From Mycobacterium sp. IS-1496 (lineage in GTDB: Bacteria; Actinomycetota; Actinomycetes; Mycobacteriales; Mycobacteriaceae): a stretch of DNA of 64,000 nt. Both the position numbers and the translations under genes were made by a program. The notes under the pieces are model-generated. The model saw nothing but the letters and a program-made list of their open reading frames with translations. It was not told where the DNA came from and searched no databases. Below are positions 9,409 through 20,387 of this stretch, one piece after another. The number at the start of each line of letters is the position of its first letter. Within the stretch, counting starts at the first letter, position 1. The DNA lies in the NCBI RefSeq assembly GCF_001499995.1, contig NZ_LQIU01000022.1, positions 1 through 64,000 of the forward strand, given 5' to 3'.

Positions 9409-9696
9409 TCAGCCCCACTTGGCGCCCTCGGCCTGATCGCGGGCGCTCATCGACATGGTGTTCATCTCGTGGGTGCTCGCCATCGCACGGTACGCGCGGA
9501 CGAGTTCCTCGAGGCTGGCGTTCCACTGGGCCTGCCAGGCCTGGTACGTCATACCGCTGTCACCCTGCCAGGCGCCGGCCAGGGCGGCCTGCTCACTGGC
9601 GATGTCGGCGCCGACGGCGTGCATCGCGCCTGCGTAGCTGGACATCTCACCCGCGTGCGCCAGCATCGCCGGGTAGTTGTACATGATCTGCGACAT
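9409..9696 (-). CDS. esxH: ESX-3 secreted WXG100 protein EsxH
   Basis: A 95-residue helix-turn-helix protein secreted as a heterodimer with EsxG. The W-Q-G-D-S-G turn carries the WXG motif near residue 43. The start M-S-Q-I-M-Y-N-Y-P and end A-K-W-G are those of EsxH (TB10.4 in M. tuberculosis). A strong ribosome binding site (GAGGAG) stands before the ATG at 9696. It lies 27 bases downstream of esxG. EsxG-EsxH is an ESX-3 substrate linked to iron and zinc homeostasis. Histidines and aspartates of the family can bind zinc. Confidence 0.97.
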   Translation of the reverse strand: MSQIMYNYPAMLAHAGEMSSYAGAMHAVGADIASEQAALAGAWQGDSGMTYQAWQAQWNASLEELVRAYRAMASTHEMNTMSMSARDQAEGAKWG

Positions 9697-9723
9697 GGGA
9701 ATCTCCTCGGTCGGGGCGTGCGG

Positions 9724-10017
9724 TCAGATGGCGGTGTAGGTGCTGGCGGCCGCCGCGTCCTCGGCGACGTAGGTGCCCGCCGCCTCGCCGAGGTTGACCT
9801 GGGCGATGTCGAGCAGGGCGTTGATCTTCGCCGAGACCTCGATGAACCGGGCATGGGCGGCCTGGAAGGCGGCCGACGACTCGCCCATGTGGAAGGCCTG
9901 TGAGGACTGCGCGGCCTGTTCGGCCTGCGCCATGGTGCTGCGCATCAGCGCGGCCTTGGCGCCGAACGCGGCCTCGGAGGCGACCAGCTGCGGGATGTGG
10001 GCGTCGAGCATGCTCAT
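9724..10017 (-). CDS. esxG: ESX-3 secreted WXG100-like protein EsxG
   Basis: A 97-residue partner of EsxH. The position of the usual WXG turn holds H-M-G-E-S-S, which is normal for EsxG proteins. The C-terminal Y-V-A-E-D-A-A-A motif matches the YxxxD/E secretion signal of type VII substrates, so the heterodimer carries its signal on this subunit. The ATG at 10017 is preceded by GAAAGGAA. It lies between PPE4 and esxH. Confidence 0.97.
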   Translation of the reverse strand: MSMLDAHIPQLVASEAAFGAKAALMRSTMAQAEQAAQSSQAFHMGESSAAFQAAHARFIEVSAKINALLDIAQVNLGEAAGTYVAEDAAAASTYTAI

Positions 10018-10066
10018 GAATGTTCCTTTCGGAGTGCGGAAAGCTGTTGCGGCACAGATGGTCGGA

Positions 10067-11647
10067 TCAGGTGCGCGGTCCCCCTTCCGGCTCGTCGCCG
10101 GTCTGCCCGGCGTCGCCGTCGGGATCCCACGTGCCGGGCAGCATCGGGGTGACCGGCCCGGAACCGAACGCGTCCGGGGACAACGTGGTCAACCCCGTCG
10201 CCCGCGCGTCGGCCGCTCCGGGTGCGGTGCCGGTGAAGCCCATCGGGCCCGCACCGCGTGAGGAGGCCGCCACCCGCGGTTCCTCGACCGGCGATTCGTC
10301 GGGATCGTCCTCGTAATCCATGTAGGCGTCGGCGTATCCGCGGCCCTTCACCTCGGCGATCTTGCGGCGCCGACGTTTCCGTCGTGCCGCCGCGGCGGCC
10401 GCGGCCGATGCGGCTGCCGCCGCGGGGATGTCGCCCGCCGGTGCCTTCGCGCTGGTGGAATCACGCAGGGTCGGGGTGAACCCCTCGCCGGGGTCGCCGC
10501 CGCGCACCGCGAACGGCACCAGCGGTGCGGCCGCTGCCGCGGCTGGTGCGGGTGCGGCCGGTGCCGCCGCCGAACCGGCCGCCGGGGCGGTCCCCGGCGT
10601 CACCGGGGCGGTCGGCGCGGGGACCCCGGCCACCGGCAGCACCTGCTGATCGGGTCGAGCGGCGGGTGCGGGCGCGGGTTCCACCGCTTCAGCGGGCGGC
10701 GGTTGCGTCAGTTCGGGTTTCAGTGCGTCGATGATGAGCACGAGACCGGCGATGCCGAGCGGGATGAGCGCGGCGAGCAGGAACGGCGAGGCGAAGATCA
10801 TCGCCCAGGTCGGCCACCCGACGAGGTTGGTGAAGACCTGGTACGCGACGGCCGACAGCAGCGGACCCCACGTCACCAGCGCGGCCGAGGGGTTGGTCAT
10901 GAAATCGTTGATGAGCGTCTGCAGGTTTCCCAGGGGGTCGCGCAGGAAGTCGATGATCTCCTGGCCACCCGGGACGTTCTGCAGATACATCTCGAGCAGC
11001 TGGTTGATGCTGTCGGAGATGTTGAGCGCCGAACCGGATTCGGATGCCTGGGCCTGCGCGCCGACCTGCTGCATGGTCGCCATCGCTTCGCCCGCCTCGC
11101 CGACACCCGGCGCGAGCAGGAACGGTGCGGGCGTCGTGGTCGGCGCCGCGGCCACCGCGGCGCCCGCGACGGCCTGATAGGTGCTCATGCTCGTCGCGGC
11201 CTGGATCCACATCCGCACGTAGTCGGCCTCGTTGACGGCGATGGGAATCGTGTTGATGCCGAGGAAGTTCGTGGCCAGCAGGACCGCGTGGGTGGCGTGG
11301 TTGGCGGCGAGTTCACCCAGCGTCGGCATGGTGGCCAGGGCCGTGGTGTACGCGGCGGCCGCCGTCTCGTGCTGCGCGGCGGTCGCGGCGCTGTTCGCAC
11401 TGGCCTGCGCCAGCCATGCCAGGTAGGGGGTGTGCGCGGCGACATACTGTTCGGCGCTGGGCCCTTCCCATGATCCGGCCTGCACAGAGCTGAGGATGGT
11501 GGTCAACTCCGCTGCAGCCGAGGCGTATTCGGCACTGAGCGACTGCCACGCTCCCGCGGCGGCCAGCAGCGACCCGGGGCCGGGGCCGCTGGAGAGCAGC
11601 GCCGAGTGCACCTCGGGTGGCAGGGCCATCCAGATGGGGGCGGTCAT
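10067..11647 (-). CDS. PPE4: PPE family protein PPE4, ESX-3 substrate
   Basis: A 526-residue PPE protein. The N-terminal 180-residue helical domain begins [15 protein letters not shown] with the Pro-Pro-Glu motif near residues 10-12 and a W-E-G at about 59. The C-terminal part has hydrophobic segments near residues 265-310, a Pro/Ala-rich linker and a basic patch R-R-K-R-R-R-R-K. It pairs with PE5 from the preceding gene and is recognised by EspG3. The PE5-PPE4 pair of ESX-3 is implicated in mycobactin-dependent iron use. The low-complexity Ala/Pro tail is common in PPE proteins. Confidence 0.94.
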   Translation of the reverse strand: MTAPIWMALPPEVHSALLSSGPGPGSLLAAAGAWQSLSAEYASAAAELTTILSSVQAGSWEGPSAEQYVAAHTPYLAWLAQASANSAATAAQHETAAAAYTTALATMPTLGELAANHATHAVLLATNFLGINTIPIAVNEADYVRMWIQAATSMSTYQAVAGAAVAAAPTTTPAPFLLAPGVGEAGEAMATMQQVGAQAQASESGSALNISDSINQLLEMYLQNVPGGQEIIDFLRDPLGNLQTLINDFMTNPSAALVTWGPLLSAVAYQVFTNLVGWPTWAMIFASPFLLAALIPLGIAGLVLIIDALKPELTQPPPAEAVEPAPAPAARPDQQVLPVAGVPAPTAPVTPGTAPAAGSAAAPAAPAPAAAAAAPLVPFAVRGGDPGEGFTPTLRDSTSAKAPAGDIPAAAAASAAAAAAARRKRRRRKIAEVKGRGYADAYMDYEDDPDESPVEEPRVAASSRGAGPMGFTGTAPGAADARATGLTTLSPDAFGSGPVTPMLPGTWDPDGDAGQTGDEPEGGPRT

Positions 11648-11695
11648 GACGGGGCGGTCATATCCAGGGCGAGCGCAGTGACGGGGGATCTCATG

Positions 11696-12004
11696 TCAGC
11701 CGCGGGCGATCATGTACGCGGCGGCGTTCATCGCGTCGCCGCTGGCGTAGCTGGCGCCCGACTGGCCGACACCGATGCCGGACCGGCCGAGTTCCTCGAC
11801 GCCCTGGGCGGCGACCGCCTCGTGACGGCCACCGTTGACGCTCAGCCCCGCGGCGGTCTGCAGCGAGACGGCGTCCGCCGCGGGCGGCAGCACCGTGCCG
11901 ATCAACGGCGCGGCGGCAGCGTGGGCGGAGGCCAGCCTGGCGGTCAGCGCCTCGACGGCGGCGCTCGCCGCGGTCAGACCTTCTGGAACGACGCGAAGTG
12001 TCAT
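11696..12004 (-). CDS. PE5: PE family protein PE5, ESX-3 substrate
   Basis: A 102-residue PE protein starting M-T-L-R-V-V-P-E-G with the Pro-Glu motif at residues 7-8. Two amphipathic Ala-rich helices follow. The C-terminal region contains Y-A-S-G-D, which fits the YxxxD/E export signal. The ATG at 12004 shares one base with the eccC3 stop (TGATG). PPE4 starts 48 bases later. The pair is expected to be secreted as a heterodimer through ESX-3. The longer open frame upstream is antisense noise inside eccC3. Confidence 0.93.
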   Translation of the reverse strand: MTLRVVPEGLTAASAAVEALTARLASAHAAAAPLIGTVLPPAADAVSLQTAAGLSVNGGRHEAVAAQGVEELGRSGIGVGQSGASYASGDAMNAAAYMIARG

Positions 12005-15000
12005 CAGCGGTAGTCCTTTCCATTGGTGTGGGACGAGCCGGTGGTGTGAGACGAGCCCGCCGCCGCGGCCACCAGCGGGTTGACGAGCTGGACGAACGTC
12101 GGGGTGTCGGTGTCGCCGAGCAGCAGCGCCCGGCCCGCGGGCAACCGGCTGAACCGGTGGCCGCGCAGCTTGCCGCTGTCCTGCGGGTTGCCGGACAGCA
12201 TCAGCGTGGTCGCCTGCAGGTCGTTGAGCCTGCGCAACAGCGGAGCGGTCATCACCGCGTGCGCCGACCCGGTGGCCCTGGCGGTCACGATCACCCGCAA
12301 TCCGAGATCGCCGGCCTGGGCGAGCAGTCCGATGAGCGGGGTCCACGGCCGTTGTCCGACGTAGGGCCCGTTGACGGCCGGTCCGTCCGGGATCTGGTCG
12401 ACGTCGTCGATGATCAGGTAGTGGGTGTGCCCGGCCCCGTTGGCGCGGTAGGACCATCGGCTCAGCTCGGCGGGGGTCAATCCGGCCGGCGGGCGGCGCT
12501 TCTCGATCAGCGCGGCGAGTCCGAGCATCGCCGGGGTGATGCGGTCGATGTTCGCGGTGTACTCGTTGTCGGGGAACAGCGGTTCGTCGACGAGTTGCAG
12601 ACGGCGGTCGATGACGGTGAAGGCGACGTCGCCGGCAGTCGAGTTCTCCCGCACCGTCCGGATGAGGTGGCGTAGCAGCGTCGTCTTGCCGGAGCGGGTG
12701 TCGCCGAACACCATCAGCAGCGGGTTGTCCGCGAAGTCGAGCACGACCGGGGCGAGATCCTCCTCGCGCTGCCCGATGACGACCCGTTCGGGGCCCGGGT
12801 ACAGCGGGCCGATCGCCTCGGGTGCGAGGTTGTGCGGCAGCAACCGCACCGGCGGCGCGGTCTGCTCGGGGAAGCGTGCGTTGATCGCGGGGATGAGCTC
12901 GGGCGCCGGGGTGGCGAACAGGAAGTGCTCGGCGGCCATGGTCAGGCCGCGGCCCGGCTGGTCGGCGGGCACGCTGTCGGCCGGGCGGCGCAACCCGCCG
13001 ACGATCCGTACGTTGCTGTCGTGGCTGTCGTGCAGTTTGAGTTCGAGCCGCAGCCCGAGCCCGTCGCGCATGTTCAGCGGCACCTCCAGCCAGTTGGGCG
13101 TGGTGATGACGACGTGGATGCCGTATGCCAGCCCGCTGTTGACCAGCTCGGTCACCTTGCCCAGCAACGGGTTACGCGTGTTGAAGGTGTCGGTGTTGTC
13201 GTGGCTGAACGCGTACAGGTTGTCGATGACGAGGAAGACCTCGCCGTAGCCGTCGGGGAATGCGTCGCCGCGGGCGCCGCGTGCCTGCCGGGCCCGCAGC
13301 AGCTGCTCGAGCTCACCGAAGGTGCGCCGGATCCGCTCCGGCTCCAGCGGCGTCGCCACGCTGCCGACGTGCGCCAGGTCGGCCATCGGAGCCAGCTTGC
13401 CGCCGCCGTAGTCGAGGCAGTAGAACGTGACGTCGCGCGGTGAGTGCAGCGCCGCCGCGGACAGCATGAACGTCTGCAGTGCCGTGGATTTGCCGGACTT
13501 CGGCCCGCCGTGGATGACCATGTTGGCCGCCGACGAGGTGGCGTCGAAGACGAGCGGGTCACGGCGCATCTCGAACGGTTTGTCGATCTCGCCGAGCGGC
13601 CACCGCCACTGGCGCGCAGGTACGCCCGACCGCTGCAGCACCTCCACCAGCTGGATGGGTTCGTCGAGCGGGGGCAGCCACAGCTGCGGCGCCTTGGGTC
13701 CGTACTGCGCCAGTTGCCGTCCGATCGTGGCGATCAGCTTCCGCGGCGGCGCCGACTCGGCCTGGGGGACGGACGACGGGATCACGGTGTCCGGTTCGGG
13801 TTCCACGCGCGAGGCGGTGAACAGTTGCGGCTGCGGCAGCGCCCGCACCACGATCGACCTCTCCACCCGCGGCGGTTCGTAGATGCCGTCGACGTAGGTG
13901 CTTCGGAACTTGATCGGCACCGCGCCGGGGGCGGGCACCAGGAAGCCCTCGCCTTTGTGCTCCCGCCCGGACTCGATGTGGTACGCGTCCTCCACGCCGA
14001 TGATCTGGCGAGAGATGCTGGGACTGGCCACCTTCAGACCGATGCGGTAGGAGGTGTTCTTGTCGATGTCCTTGATCTTGCCGATGTCGAGAGTCTGCGA
14101 GGCGAACAGGATGTGGATCCGGAACGAGCGGCCCTTGCGGGCGACGTAGTCGAACAGGTCCGCGTACTCGGGGTGGTCGGCGAGCATCAGCGTGAACTCG
14201 TCGGCGACCACGAACAGCGTCGGCAGCGGTGGCAGGTCGTGACCCGCCGCGATCGCGTCCTCGTATTCGGTGACGGAGTTGAACGCGCTGCCCTGCACCC
14301 GGCGGCCGGTCTCCTTGAGCAGCTGCTCGCGGCGGGCCACCTCACCGCGCAGAGTGTCGGCGAACCGGTCTGCCAGCGACCGCTTCTCGGCCATGTTCGA
14401 GATGACCGCCACCACCTGTGGGAAGTCGCGGAAGATGTCCGCACCCGCTTCGCCCTTGAAGTCGGCGTAGATGACGTTCAGCCGTTCGGCGGAGTGGGTC
14501 GTCAACAGCGACAACAGGATCGACATCAGGGTCTGGGACTTGCCGGAGCCGGTCATGCCGATCATCAGCCCGTGCGGTCCCATCCCGCCCTCGGCCTCGT
14601 CCTTGAGGTCGAAGTACAGCGGCTCGCCGGTGGCGGTGACGCCGATGGGGACGCGCAGTTCCTCCTCGCGCCACCGCGGCGCCCACAGCGCGGCGACGTC
14701 GAGCGCCGACGCGTCGGGGATGCCGAGCAGCGTGGTGAATGTCGAGCCGCCCGTGGTGGTGGAGCGGGCCTGGCTGGGGTTGGAGTCCCAGCGCGACAGC
14801 CGTCGGGCGAGGTGACGGGCGTCGGCGGCGCCCATGGTGTCCGCGGCGTCGACGTAGGCCTGCCAGCCCCCGGTCTGCCAGCGCTCGATCCGGCCGTCGG
14901 CGATCCGCAGGATGGGCCGTTCCGGGTGCGGATACTGCTCGCGGTGCGGCGGGGTGGCGACCCGGTGTACGACGGTCACGCCGGCCAGACCCGGTCTGCG

Positions 15001-15987
15001 CACCAGGTCCTCGACGTCGGCCTCGGGGTCGTCGACGATCACGAGCAGGTGGCGCAACCCGCGGTCGGACTCACCGGGGAACGCGGGCCGGTCGGCCAGG
15101 GCGGGTGTCATCACCGCGCGCAGCGCGTCGAGGTCGGTGGTCAGGTAGCGGGCCGGGCCGACGCCGTCGGCCTCGCCGGGAATGTCGGTGTGGGGCAGCC
15201 ACTTCAGCCAGGACCAGTCGTCGCCGTCGACGTCGGGGGCGACCAGCGCCACCCCGAGCACACTCGGGTCGTGCCAGGTGACCGCCTGCGCGATCCAGGA
15301 CCGCAGCGCACCGCGGACCTCATCGGCCTCACCGAACACCGTGATCCGCGAGACTTTGGTGATGTCGATGCCCTTGGGGGCGTCGCGCACGGTGCGCTGC
15401 ACGTCGAGCAGTCCGCGCAGTGTCGTGTGGGACACCGGTTCGAGGTCGATCTCGTCGGCGGTGTCCTTGACCCGCAGCGTGGTGTCCAGGGGGGCGTCGT
15501 GCAGACCCGCCCGCAGGACCAGGAAGTCCGCATCGCGTGGGTCCCGTTCCCACTGCCTGCGGGTGCCGGGGATGGTGGCCAGCACGTCGGGGGCCGGATG
15601 CGACCACTCCAGGGCGGCGCGCTGTTCGGCGGCGTGCGCGCGGACGTTGTCGCGCACCACGGACAGGTAGCGCAGGTAGTCGGCCCGTTCGGCGTCGACC
15701 TCCTCGGTGCGCATCTTGTTGTCGGTACCGCGGTACATCGCGGTGGCCGCCAACAGCAGCACGAACGGGAAGAACAGCATGGTCGGCGAGATGAGCCGCA
15801 TCCCCGTCGCGACGAGCGCGACGATCATGCCGACGATCAGCAGCACGATCAGGTAGGGCAGCACCCGGCGCAGCAGCGACGGCGGAACCAGCCGCGGCAG
15901 TTCCGGCGGCGGTTCGATGGTGATGGTGCCCTTACGGGTCGCCGGCGGTGGGAGCCGGCGGTGGGCCTCGAAGATCAGCCGGCTCAT
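12004..15987 (-). CDS. eccC3: ESX-3 FtsK/SpoIIIE-type ATPase EccC3
   Basis: A 1327-residue motor and substrate-recognition subunit of ESX-3. Two transmembrane helices (about 42-62 and 66-84) precede a linker and three tandem FtsK/SpoIIIE ATPase domains. Walker A motifs are visible in all three: G-M-T-G-S-G-K-S (477-484), G-G-P-K-S-G-K-S (about 826-833) and G-D-T-R-S-G-K-T (about 1096-1103). In the EccC family the first domain provides the essential power stroke and the third binds the secretion signal. It is a single unsplit polypeptide, as in ESX-2 to ESX-5. The ATG overlaps the eccB3 stop by four bases (ATGA). Confidence 0.96.
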   Translation of the reverse strand: MSRLIFEAHRRLPPPATRKGTITIEPPPELPRLVPPSLLRRVLPYLIVLLIVGMIVALVATGMRLISPTMLFFPFVLLLAATAMYRGTDNKMRTEEVDAERADYLRYLSVVRDNVRAHAAEQRAALEWSHPAPDVLATIPGTRRQWERDPRDADFLVLRAGLHDAPLDTTLRVKDTADEIDLEPVSHTTLRGLLDVQRTVRDAPKGIDITKVSRITVFGEADEVRGALRSWIAQAVTWHDPSVLGVALVAPDVDGDDWSWLKWLPHTDIPGEADGVGPARYLTTDLDALRAVMTPALADRPAFPGESDRGLRHLLVIVDDPEADVEDLVRRPGLAGVTVVHRVATPPHREQYPHPERPILRIADGRIERWQTGGWQAYVDAADTMGAADARHLARRLSRWDSNPSQARSTTTGGSTFTTLLGIPDASALDVAALWAPRWREEELRVPIGVTATGEPLYFDLKDEAEGGMGPHGLMIGMTGSGKSQTLMSILLSLLTTHSAERLNVIYADFKGEAGADIFRDFPQVVAVISNMAEKRSLADRFADTLRGEVARREQLLKETGRRVQGSAFNSVTEYEDAIAAGHDLPPLPTLFVVADEFTLMLADHPEYADLFDYVARKGRSFRIHILFASQTLDIGKIKDIDKNTSYRIGLKVASPSISRQIIGVEDAYHIESGREHKGEGFLVPAPGAVPIKFRSTYVDGIYEPPRVERSIVVRALPQPQLFTASRVEPEPDTVIPSSVPQAESAPPRKLIATIGRQLAQYGPKAPQLWLPPLDEPIQLVEVLQRSGVPARQWRWPLGEIDKPFEMRRDPLVFDATSSAANMVIHGGPKSGKSTALQTFMLSAAALHSPRDVTFYCLDYGGGKLAPMADLAHVGSVATPLEPERIRRTFGELEQLLRARQARGARGDAFPDGYGEVFLVIDNLYAFSHDNTDTFNTRNPLLGKVTELVNSGLAYGIHVVITTPNWLEVPLNMRDGLGLRLELKLHDSHDSNVRIVGGLRRPADSVPADQPGRGLTMAAEHFLFATPAPELIPAINARFPEQTAPPVRLLPHNLAPEAIGPLYPGPERVVIGQREEDLAPVVLDFADNPLLMVFGDTRSGKTTLLRHLIRTVRENSTAGDVAFTVIDRRLQLVDEPLFPDNEYTANIDRITPAMLGLAALIEKRRPPAGLTPAELSRWSYRANGAGHTHYLIIDDVDQIPDGPAVNGPYVGQRPWTPLIGLLAQAGDLGLRVIVTARATGSAHAVMTAPLLRRLNDLQATTLMLSGNPQDSGKLRGHRFSRLPAGRALLLGDTDTPTFVQLVNPLVAAAAGSSHTTGSSHTNGKDYR

Positions 15988-17516
15988 CGGTTCTCCAGAC
16001 GCGCGGGATTCGGATCGGGTGCCAGGGTGTCGTGGGCGAGCAGCGCGTCGTCCCGGGACAGTGTCGGGCCTGCGGCGAACTGGGCGAGCACGGACCACGG
16101 CACGGGGACGGGTGGAGCGGAAAGACCCAGAGCCGCAACGGTCTGGTCGTTCTGTCCCGGTTCGATGCCGTACCGCACCCCGGTGTCGCTGACCCAGAAC
16201 AACGATCCGGCGGTCGGCGATCCCGGTTCCTGACCGACCGTCTGGACGAAATAGCCGCTGCCCGGTGCCAGCGCCACCCGGTCCGCGGTCACGCCGTTAC
16301 CCGCCCCGACGAGGTCGAGGGTGCGCATCCCCTCGGGCATCGGCAGCGCCGCGCCCGAGAGCAGATCGAGTGAACTCTGTTCGGCGTCAGCGGCTTTCGT
16401 CCAGCGCGCGCAGGTGACCGGGTCGGCGGCCGGGTCGACGACCGTGAGGGGTGCGGCCGGGTAGGCGTCGGTGTCGAGGAGCTGCGACGCGGGCAGCCGG
16501 GACACCTCGTCGGCGCCGAGACGCGGCGGCTGGTTCAGGCCGTAGGAGTTGGTGTTGCGCAGGATCGAGGCGAGCACCTGCGGTATCGGTTGCAGACCGT
16601 CGGGCAGCACCGCGTAGTAGCGGATCGTGTTGTCGGCCTCGAAGGCTGCGACCACCGCGCCGACGGGTGCGGCGACCGGCAGCGGGAACCGCGGCGGCGC
16701 ACCGGCGTCCGGGATCGGCGGGGCGGTCAGCGCGGGCGCTTCGGGGATGGCGTTGAACAGCCCGGCGGCGATGGGCCGCGGAGTGGCCGGCGTGGCGCCG
16801 AAGCCGAGCGCGTCGGTGACGGCGCGGTCGGCCAGGTCGACCGGGCTGCGCCTGCCGTCCCACAGCAGCCACGCGCCGGCGTCGTTCGACACCAGCACAG
16901 CGTGATCGCCGGTGAGTGGTTCGGCCCGCTCACTGCCGGTGGCCACCGGACCGCCGAGGATGGTCACGCCGGTGTCGGCACCCGAGGAGGCATCGCACAC
17001 CGTCCACTCCGCGTCCCGGGAGTCGTTCTGCACCATGCGTTCCGGCGCACCGGGGATACCGACCAGGTTGCCGCGCGGGAACTGGTCGATCTCACTGGTC
17101 TTGACCGTGGTGGGATTGTCCGCCCGGCCGGCGATCAACCGCGCGGAGGTGAGGTTGAGCACCGGGTGCAGCTGCTCGCCGATGCGCACGTAGAGCGCGG
17201 CGGTCGACCGGTCGGCCAGCACCGTGTCGGTCCCCGCCGAACCGGCGGGACGGATCAGGGAGAAGACGAAGCAGCCGGCCAGACCGGTGATGAGGATCAG
17301 CGCGCCGGTGAGCACGGCACGCGACTGCGTGCGCAGCGGGTCGACGAGCATCCGGGTGTCGTGCAGTGCCACACCGGAAGCGGTGCGCCGCATGACGAAA
17401 CGCCAGCCGGACACCTGGTGGCGGGTGACGAAGCCGCGACGGTAGGTGACCCGCTCGGGGTTGTCGTTGGCCGGCGTCCGCGAGGCGAACGACCGGCGGT
17501 CGTCGGGCGTGGTCAT
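15984..17516 (-). CDS. eccB3: ESX-3 membrane protein EccB3
   Basis: A 510-residue bitopic protein. A cytoplasmic N-terminus of about 70 residues containing R-H-Q-V-S-G-W-R-F is followed by one transmembrane helix (about 71-92). A large periplasmic domain of repeated beta-rich R-modules follows. EccB forms the periplasmic cap of the ESX complex. The ATG at 17516 overlaps the eccA3 stop by four bases. The length is normal for the family. Confidence 0.95.
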   Translation of the reverse strand: MTTPDDRRSFASRTPANDNPERVTYRRGFVTRHQVSGWRFVMRRTASGVALHDTRMLVDPLRTQSRAVLTGALILITGLAGCFVFSLIRPAGSAGTDTVLADRSTAALYVRIGEQLHPVLNLTSARLIAGRADNPTTVKTSEIDQFPRGNLVGIPGAPERMVQNDSRDAEWTVCDASSGADTGVTILGGPVATGSERAEPLTGDHAVLVSNDAGAWLLWDGRRSPVDLADRAVTDALGFGATPATPRPIAAGLFNAIPEAPALTAPPIPDAGAPPRFPLPVAAPVGAVVAAFEADNTIRYYAVLPDGLQPIPQVLASILRNTNSYGLNQPPRLGADEVSRLPASQLLDTDAYPAAPLTVVDPAADPVTCARWTKAADAEQSSLDLLSGAALPMPEGMRTLDLVGAGNGVTADRVALAPGSGYFVQTVGQEPGSPTAGSLFWVSDTGVRYGIEPGQNDQTVAALGLSAPPVPVPWSVLAQFAAGPTLSRDDALLAHDTLAPDPNPARLENR

Positions 17517-19345
17517 GCCGACACCGTCAGCCCGAGGCCGCGCAGCAGCGGTTCGGCCGACCTGCGTACGTCGTCGGCGGTGATGGTCATCAGATCCTCG
17601 TCGGTGAAGTCGTCGACGTCCGAGTGGTCGAGGCGGTATTCGCGCTCTTCTTCGGACCGCTCGACGAGGTTGCGGACGAACCGGCCGTTACCGGCGATGT
17701 CCAGGCTGCGCCGGTCGACGCCGTTGGCGTCCGGGCTCGACGACTCGGCCAGCTGGGCGAACAGTTTCTCCATGTCATCGTGGGCGGCCGTTTCGAAGAC
17801 GCTGTCGCGCTTCTCGGCCATCCGCACCGCCATCTCGACGAGTTCACCCGGCGAGTACGACGGGAAGTCGATGCTTCGGGTGAAGCGCGACCGCAGACCC
17901 TCGTTGGCGTCGAGGAACATGTCGAGGTCCTTGCGGTACCCGGCGATGATGACCACCAGGCGGTCGCGGTCGTTCTCCATCCGCGCCAGCAGCGTGTCGA
18001 TGGCGACCAGGCCGAAGTCGTTCTTCGCGCCGGTCGACACCAGTGCGTAGGCCTCGTCGAGGAACAGCACGCCGTCCAGCGCGGCGTCGATGATCGCGTT
18101 GGTCTTCGCCTCGGTCTCACCGATGTGCTGGCCGATCAGGTCGGCGCGGTGCACCTCGCGCACGGTCTCCTTGCGCAGCAGCCCGAGTCCGCAGTAGATC
18201 TTCGCGACGACGCGCGCGATGGTCGTCTTACCGGTGCCGGGCGGACCCGCGAACACCAGGTGGTTGGTGCGCTGGGCGACGGCCAGGCCGCGTTCCTGAC
18301 GCCGGATCGCCATGGCCACAGAGCTTTTCAGCCGCGCGACCTGATACTTGACCTCGTCGAGCCCGATGAACTCGGCGAGTTCGGCCTCGGCCTCGATGAG
18401 CAGGTGCGCCTTGCGGTCCTTGGCGCCGGGGTCGACGAAGTCGGCTTCGCCCGGTTCGGTCTCGGGATCCCAGGGGTTGGCGCGCGCCTCGATCCGGGCC
18501 GCGGTGGTGGTCACCAGCCCGTAGGTCGGATCGGTCAGCGCGGCCTCGATCTCGGCGTTCTCGGGGTTGGCCGCGTAGAGCTCCTGGAGCACGTCGGCGG
18601 CGTCCTCCTCCTCGCCCTGCGCCCGGAGGGTGAGTCCCTTGGCCAGCCCGCCGTCGACCGCGGCCACCGCGATGGGCCCCGCCGGTTCGGCGAGATAGGA
18701 CATGGCGGGCGCGAACATGCCGAGGCGGGTGAGCGCGACGCCCAGCGTGACGCGCGCGGCATGGGCGTAGGTCGGGTCGAGCGTCGGGTCGTTGACCACC
18801 GGCGTGAGCAGCCGCACGACGTCGGACCAGCGCTGCGTCCGGTGGTGGATCGCCACGCGCAGCCAGCGGGCCTGCAGCCAGCCGGGGCGTCTGGCGAGGA
18901 GCTCACCGACCAGCGCGTCGGCATCGGCGTACGCGCCGGCGTCGCACAGCGCCGCGGTGTAGGCCAGGCCGAAGTCGTCGCGGTCGGTGGCGCGGAACTG
19001 CAGGTACAGCCCGGTGTCGTAGTGGAAGCCCAGCGCCCCCGGCGCCATCTCGACGTGGCGCTGCAGGGCGCCCGCGCTGTCCCGGGTCGACCAGATCGCC
19101 TCGACGACGCGCGCGCTCACATCCCCGGCGGCGGCGAGGCCGGTCCACGTGTCGCACTGTTCGTGCGCGATGTGGGTGAGCGCGGCGAATCCGCTGCGGG
19201 CGGCGGAGAGGTCGGCGGGTCGCTGCCGGTCGTTGACCGTCAGGCCCAGCGCACGGCAACAAGTGGCAAACCGGCTGACCACGTCGCGGTCGACCCGGCC
19301 AGGCGCGGACCTCGGCGCGGCGAGTGTGTCGGTAGGCGTTTCCAT
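17513..19345 (-). CDS. eccA3: ESX-3 cytosolic AAA+ ATPase EccA3
   Basis: A 610-residue CbxX/CfqX-type AAA+ ATPase, first gene of the ESX-3 operon. The N-terminal half is a TPR-like helical domain. The C-terminal half carries Walker A G-P-P-G-T-G-K-T (about 367-374), Walker B V-L-F-L-D-E-A near 428, and a sensor region N-G-R-F-V-R-N. EccA proteins are thought to separate EspG from PE-PPE cargo. The ATG at 19345 follows a 5' leader of roughly 50 bases downstream of two IdeR-like boxes, so iron starvation is the likely inducer of the whole operon. Confidence 0.95.
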   Translation of the reverse strand: METPTDTLAAPRSAPGRVDRDVVSRFATCCRALGLTVNDRQRPADLSAARSGFAALTHIAHEQCDTWTGLAAAGDVSARVVEAIWSTRDSAGALQRHVEMAPGALGFHYDTGLYLQFRATDRDDFGLAYTAALCDAGAYADADALVGELLARRPGWLQARWLRVAIHHRTQRWSDVVRLLTPVVNDPTLDPTYAHAARVTLGVALTRLGMFAPAMSYLAEPAGPIAVAAVDGGLAKGLTLRAQGEEEDAADVLQELYAANPENAEIEAALTDPTYGLVTTTAARIEARANPWDPETEPGEADFVDPGAKDRKAHLLIEAEAELAEFIGLDEVKYQVARLKSSVAMAIRRQERGLAVAQRTNHLVFAGPPGTGKTTIARVVAKIYCGLGLLRKETVREVHRADLIGQHIGETEAKTNAIIDAALDGVLFLDEAYALVSTGAKNDFGLVAIDTLLARMENDRDRLVVIIAGYRKDLDMFLDANEGLRSRFTRSIDFPSYSPGELVEMAVRMAEKRDSVFETAAHDDMEKLFAQLAESSSPDANGVDRRSLDIAGNGRFVRNLVERSEEEREYRLDHSDVDDFTDEDLMTITADDVRRSAEPLLRGLGLTVSA

Positions 19346-19392
19346 TGGTCGTTACGCGCGGGAACGCTCGGCCCCCGCATTCTCCCCTTAAG

Positions 19393-19411
19393 TATGGCTA
19401 GGCTAACTTTC
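19393..19411 (-). promoter_or_regulatory. IdeR-type iron box 1 upstream of eccA3
   Basis: A 19-base palindrome matching 13 of 19 positions of the mycobacterial IdeR consensus (TTAGGTTAGGCTAACCTAA), including the core TAGGCTAAC. Read towards eccA3 it overlaps a CATACT -10-like hexamer, so iron-loaded IdeR would block the promoter. ESX-3 is an established IdeR target in mycobacteria. Confidence 0.75.
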
Positions 19412-19418
19412 GGTGAAG

Positions 19419-19437
19419 TTAGCATTGCACAACCTAA
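19419..19437 (-). promoter_or_regulatory. IdeR-type iron box 2 upstream of eccA3
   Basis: A second 19-base site (TTAG-N8-AACCTAA in plus orientation), also 13 of 19 matches to the IdeR consensus. It is centred 26 bases from box 1. The conserved half-sites TTAG and AACCTAA are intact while the centre is degenerate. Tandem boxes occur at strongly iron-controlled promoters such as those of mycobactin genes. Confidence 0.6.
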
Positions 19438-19477
19438 GTGTCGAGACGCACGGCGTCCGCCGGAGAGGTGACCCCGC

Positions 19478-20371
19478 TCACGTCTTGGTCGCCGTGACCA
19501 GTCGGATCGCGCTGATCATCGCGCCGACCTCGGGATCATCGACGGGCGCCGGGCGTCCCAGACGGGGCAGATAGTCGGCGAGCGCGGTCGGTTCGGCGGC
19601 CCACCCGCGCCCGCCGAACCACTCTTCGGCGGGGGCGTGCCGCTGGTTGTAGACGAGCGTGAAGAAGGTGCCTTCGTCGCCGGCTGCCCGCTCTTCCTCG
19701 CGCTTGTCCGCGAAGACCTCGTCGGGCATCGGAACCGACTCCTCGACGGCGGCCCAGCTACCCGGGGCCGACAACGAGTCGATGCCGGAGAACAGCGCCT
19801 CCTGGGCGGTGGCCGGTAGGTACATCAGCAACCCTTCGGCCAGCCAGGCCGACGGCCGGGCCGGGTCGAATCCGGCTGCGGACAGCGCGGTGCCCCAGTC
19901 GTCGCGCAGATCGATCGCGACCTCGCGACACTGCGCCGCAGGCTTCTCGTCCCGCCCGGCGAGCACCTCCCGCTTGAACGCCAGCACCTGCGGTTGGTCG
20001 AGTTCGTAGACGACGGTTCCGTCGGGCCACGGCAGGCGGTAGGCGCGGGAGTCGAGCCCCGCGGCCAGCAACACGATCTGTCGCACGCCGGCGGCCGACG
20101 CGGCCGCGAAATACTCGTCGAAGTACGTGGTGCGCGCACCCTGGAAGTCGACGAAGTGCCTGCCGAAGTCGGAGTGCAGGATGTGCTCGGGCGCCGCGCC
20201 GTCGAACAGATCGGCCCAGTCGCCGCCGGCCGCGCGGCAGAACGCCTCCGCATACGGGTCGACCGCGAGCGGGTCGGGCTTACGGGCCTCGAGCGCCCGC
20301 GACGCCGCCACGAACAGCGCCGTCGACCCGACGCTGGTGGTGATGTCCCAGGAATCGTTGTCGTGACGCAC
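19478..20371 (-). CDS. SAM-dependent methyltransferase (Rv0281-like)
   Basis: A 297-residue class I methyltransferase of the mycobacterial leucine carboxyl methyltransferase-like family. Conserved marks are [14 protein letters not shown] near the N-terminus, [16 protein letters not shown] (SAM loop), V-Y-E-L-D-Q-P and [11 protein letters not shown]. The GTG at 20371 gives the family N-terminus; the longer frame does not. It is the direct counterpart of Rv0281, which also sits next to eccA3. It lies 16 bases after the DUF2236 gene and is probably co-transcribed with it. The substrate is unknown. A separate iron-regulated promoter lies between this gene and eccA3. Confidence 0.85.
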   Translation of the reverse strand: MRHDNDSWDITTSVGSTALFVAASRALEARKPDPLAVDPYAEAFCRAAGGDWADLFDGAAPEHILHSDFGRHFVDFQGARTTYFDEYFAAASAAGVRQIVLLAAGLDSRAYRLPWPDGTVVYELDQPQVLAFKREVLAGRDEKPAAQCREVAIDLRDDWGTALSAAGFDPARPSAWLAEGLLMYLPATAQEALFSGIDSLSAPGSWAAVEESVPMPDEVFADKREEERAAGDEGTFFTLVYNQRHAPAEEWFGGRGWAAEPTALADYLPRLGRPAPVDDPEVGAMISAIRLVTATKT

Positions 20372-20387
20372 GATTCGGTTATACGCG

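Noticed and set aside
13444..16233. A 929-codon open frame on the plus strand
   Set aside because: It is antisense to eccC3, whose motifs are intact. The product is Arg/Gly/Asp-rich low complexity, as expected for the opposite strand of a GC-rich gene.
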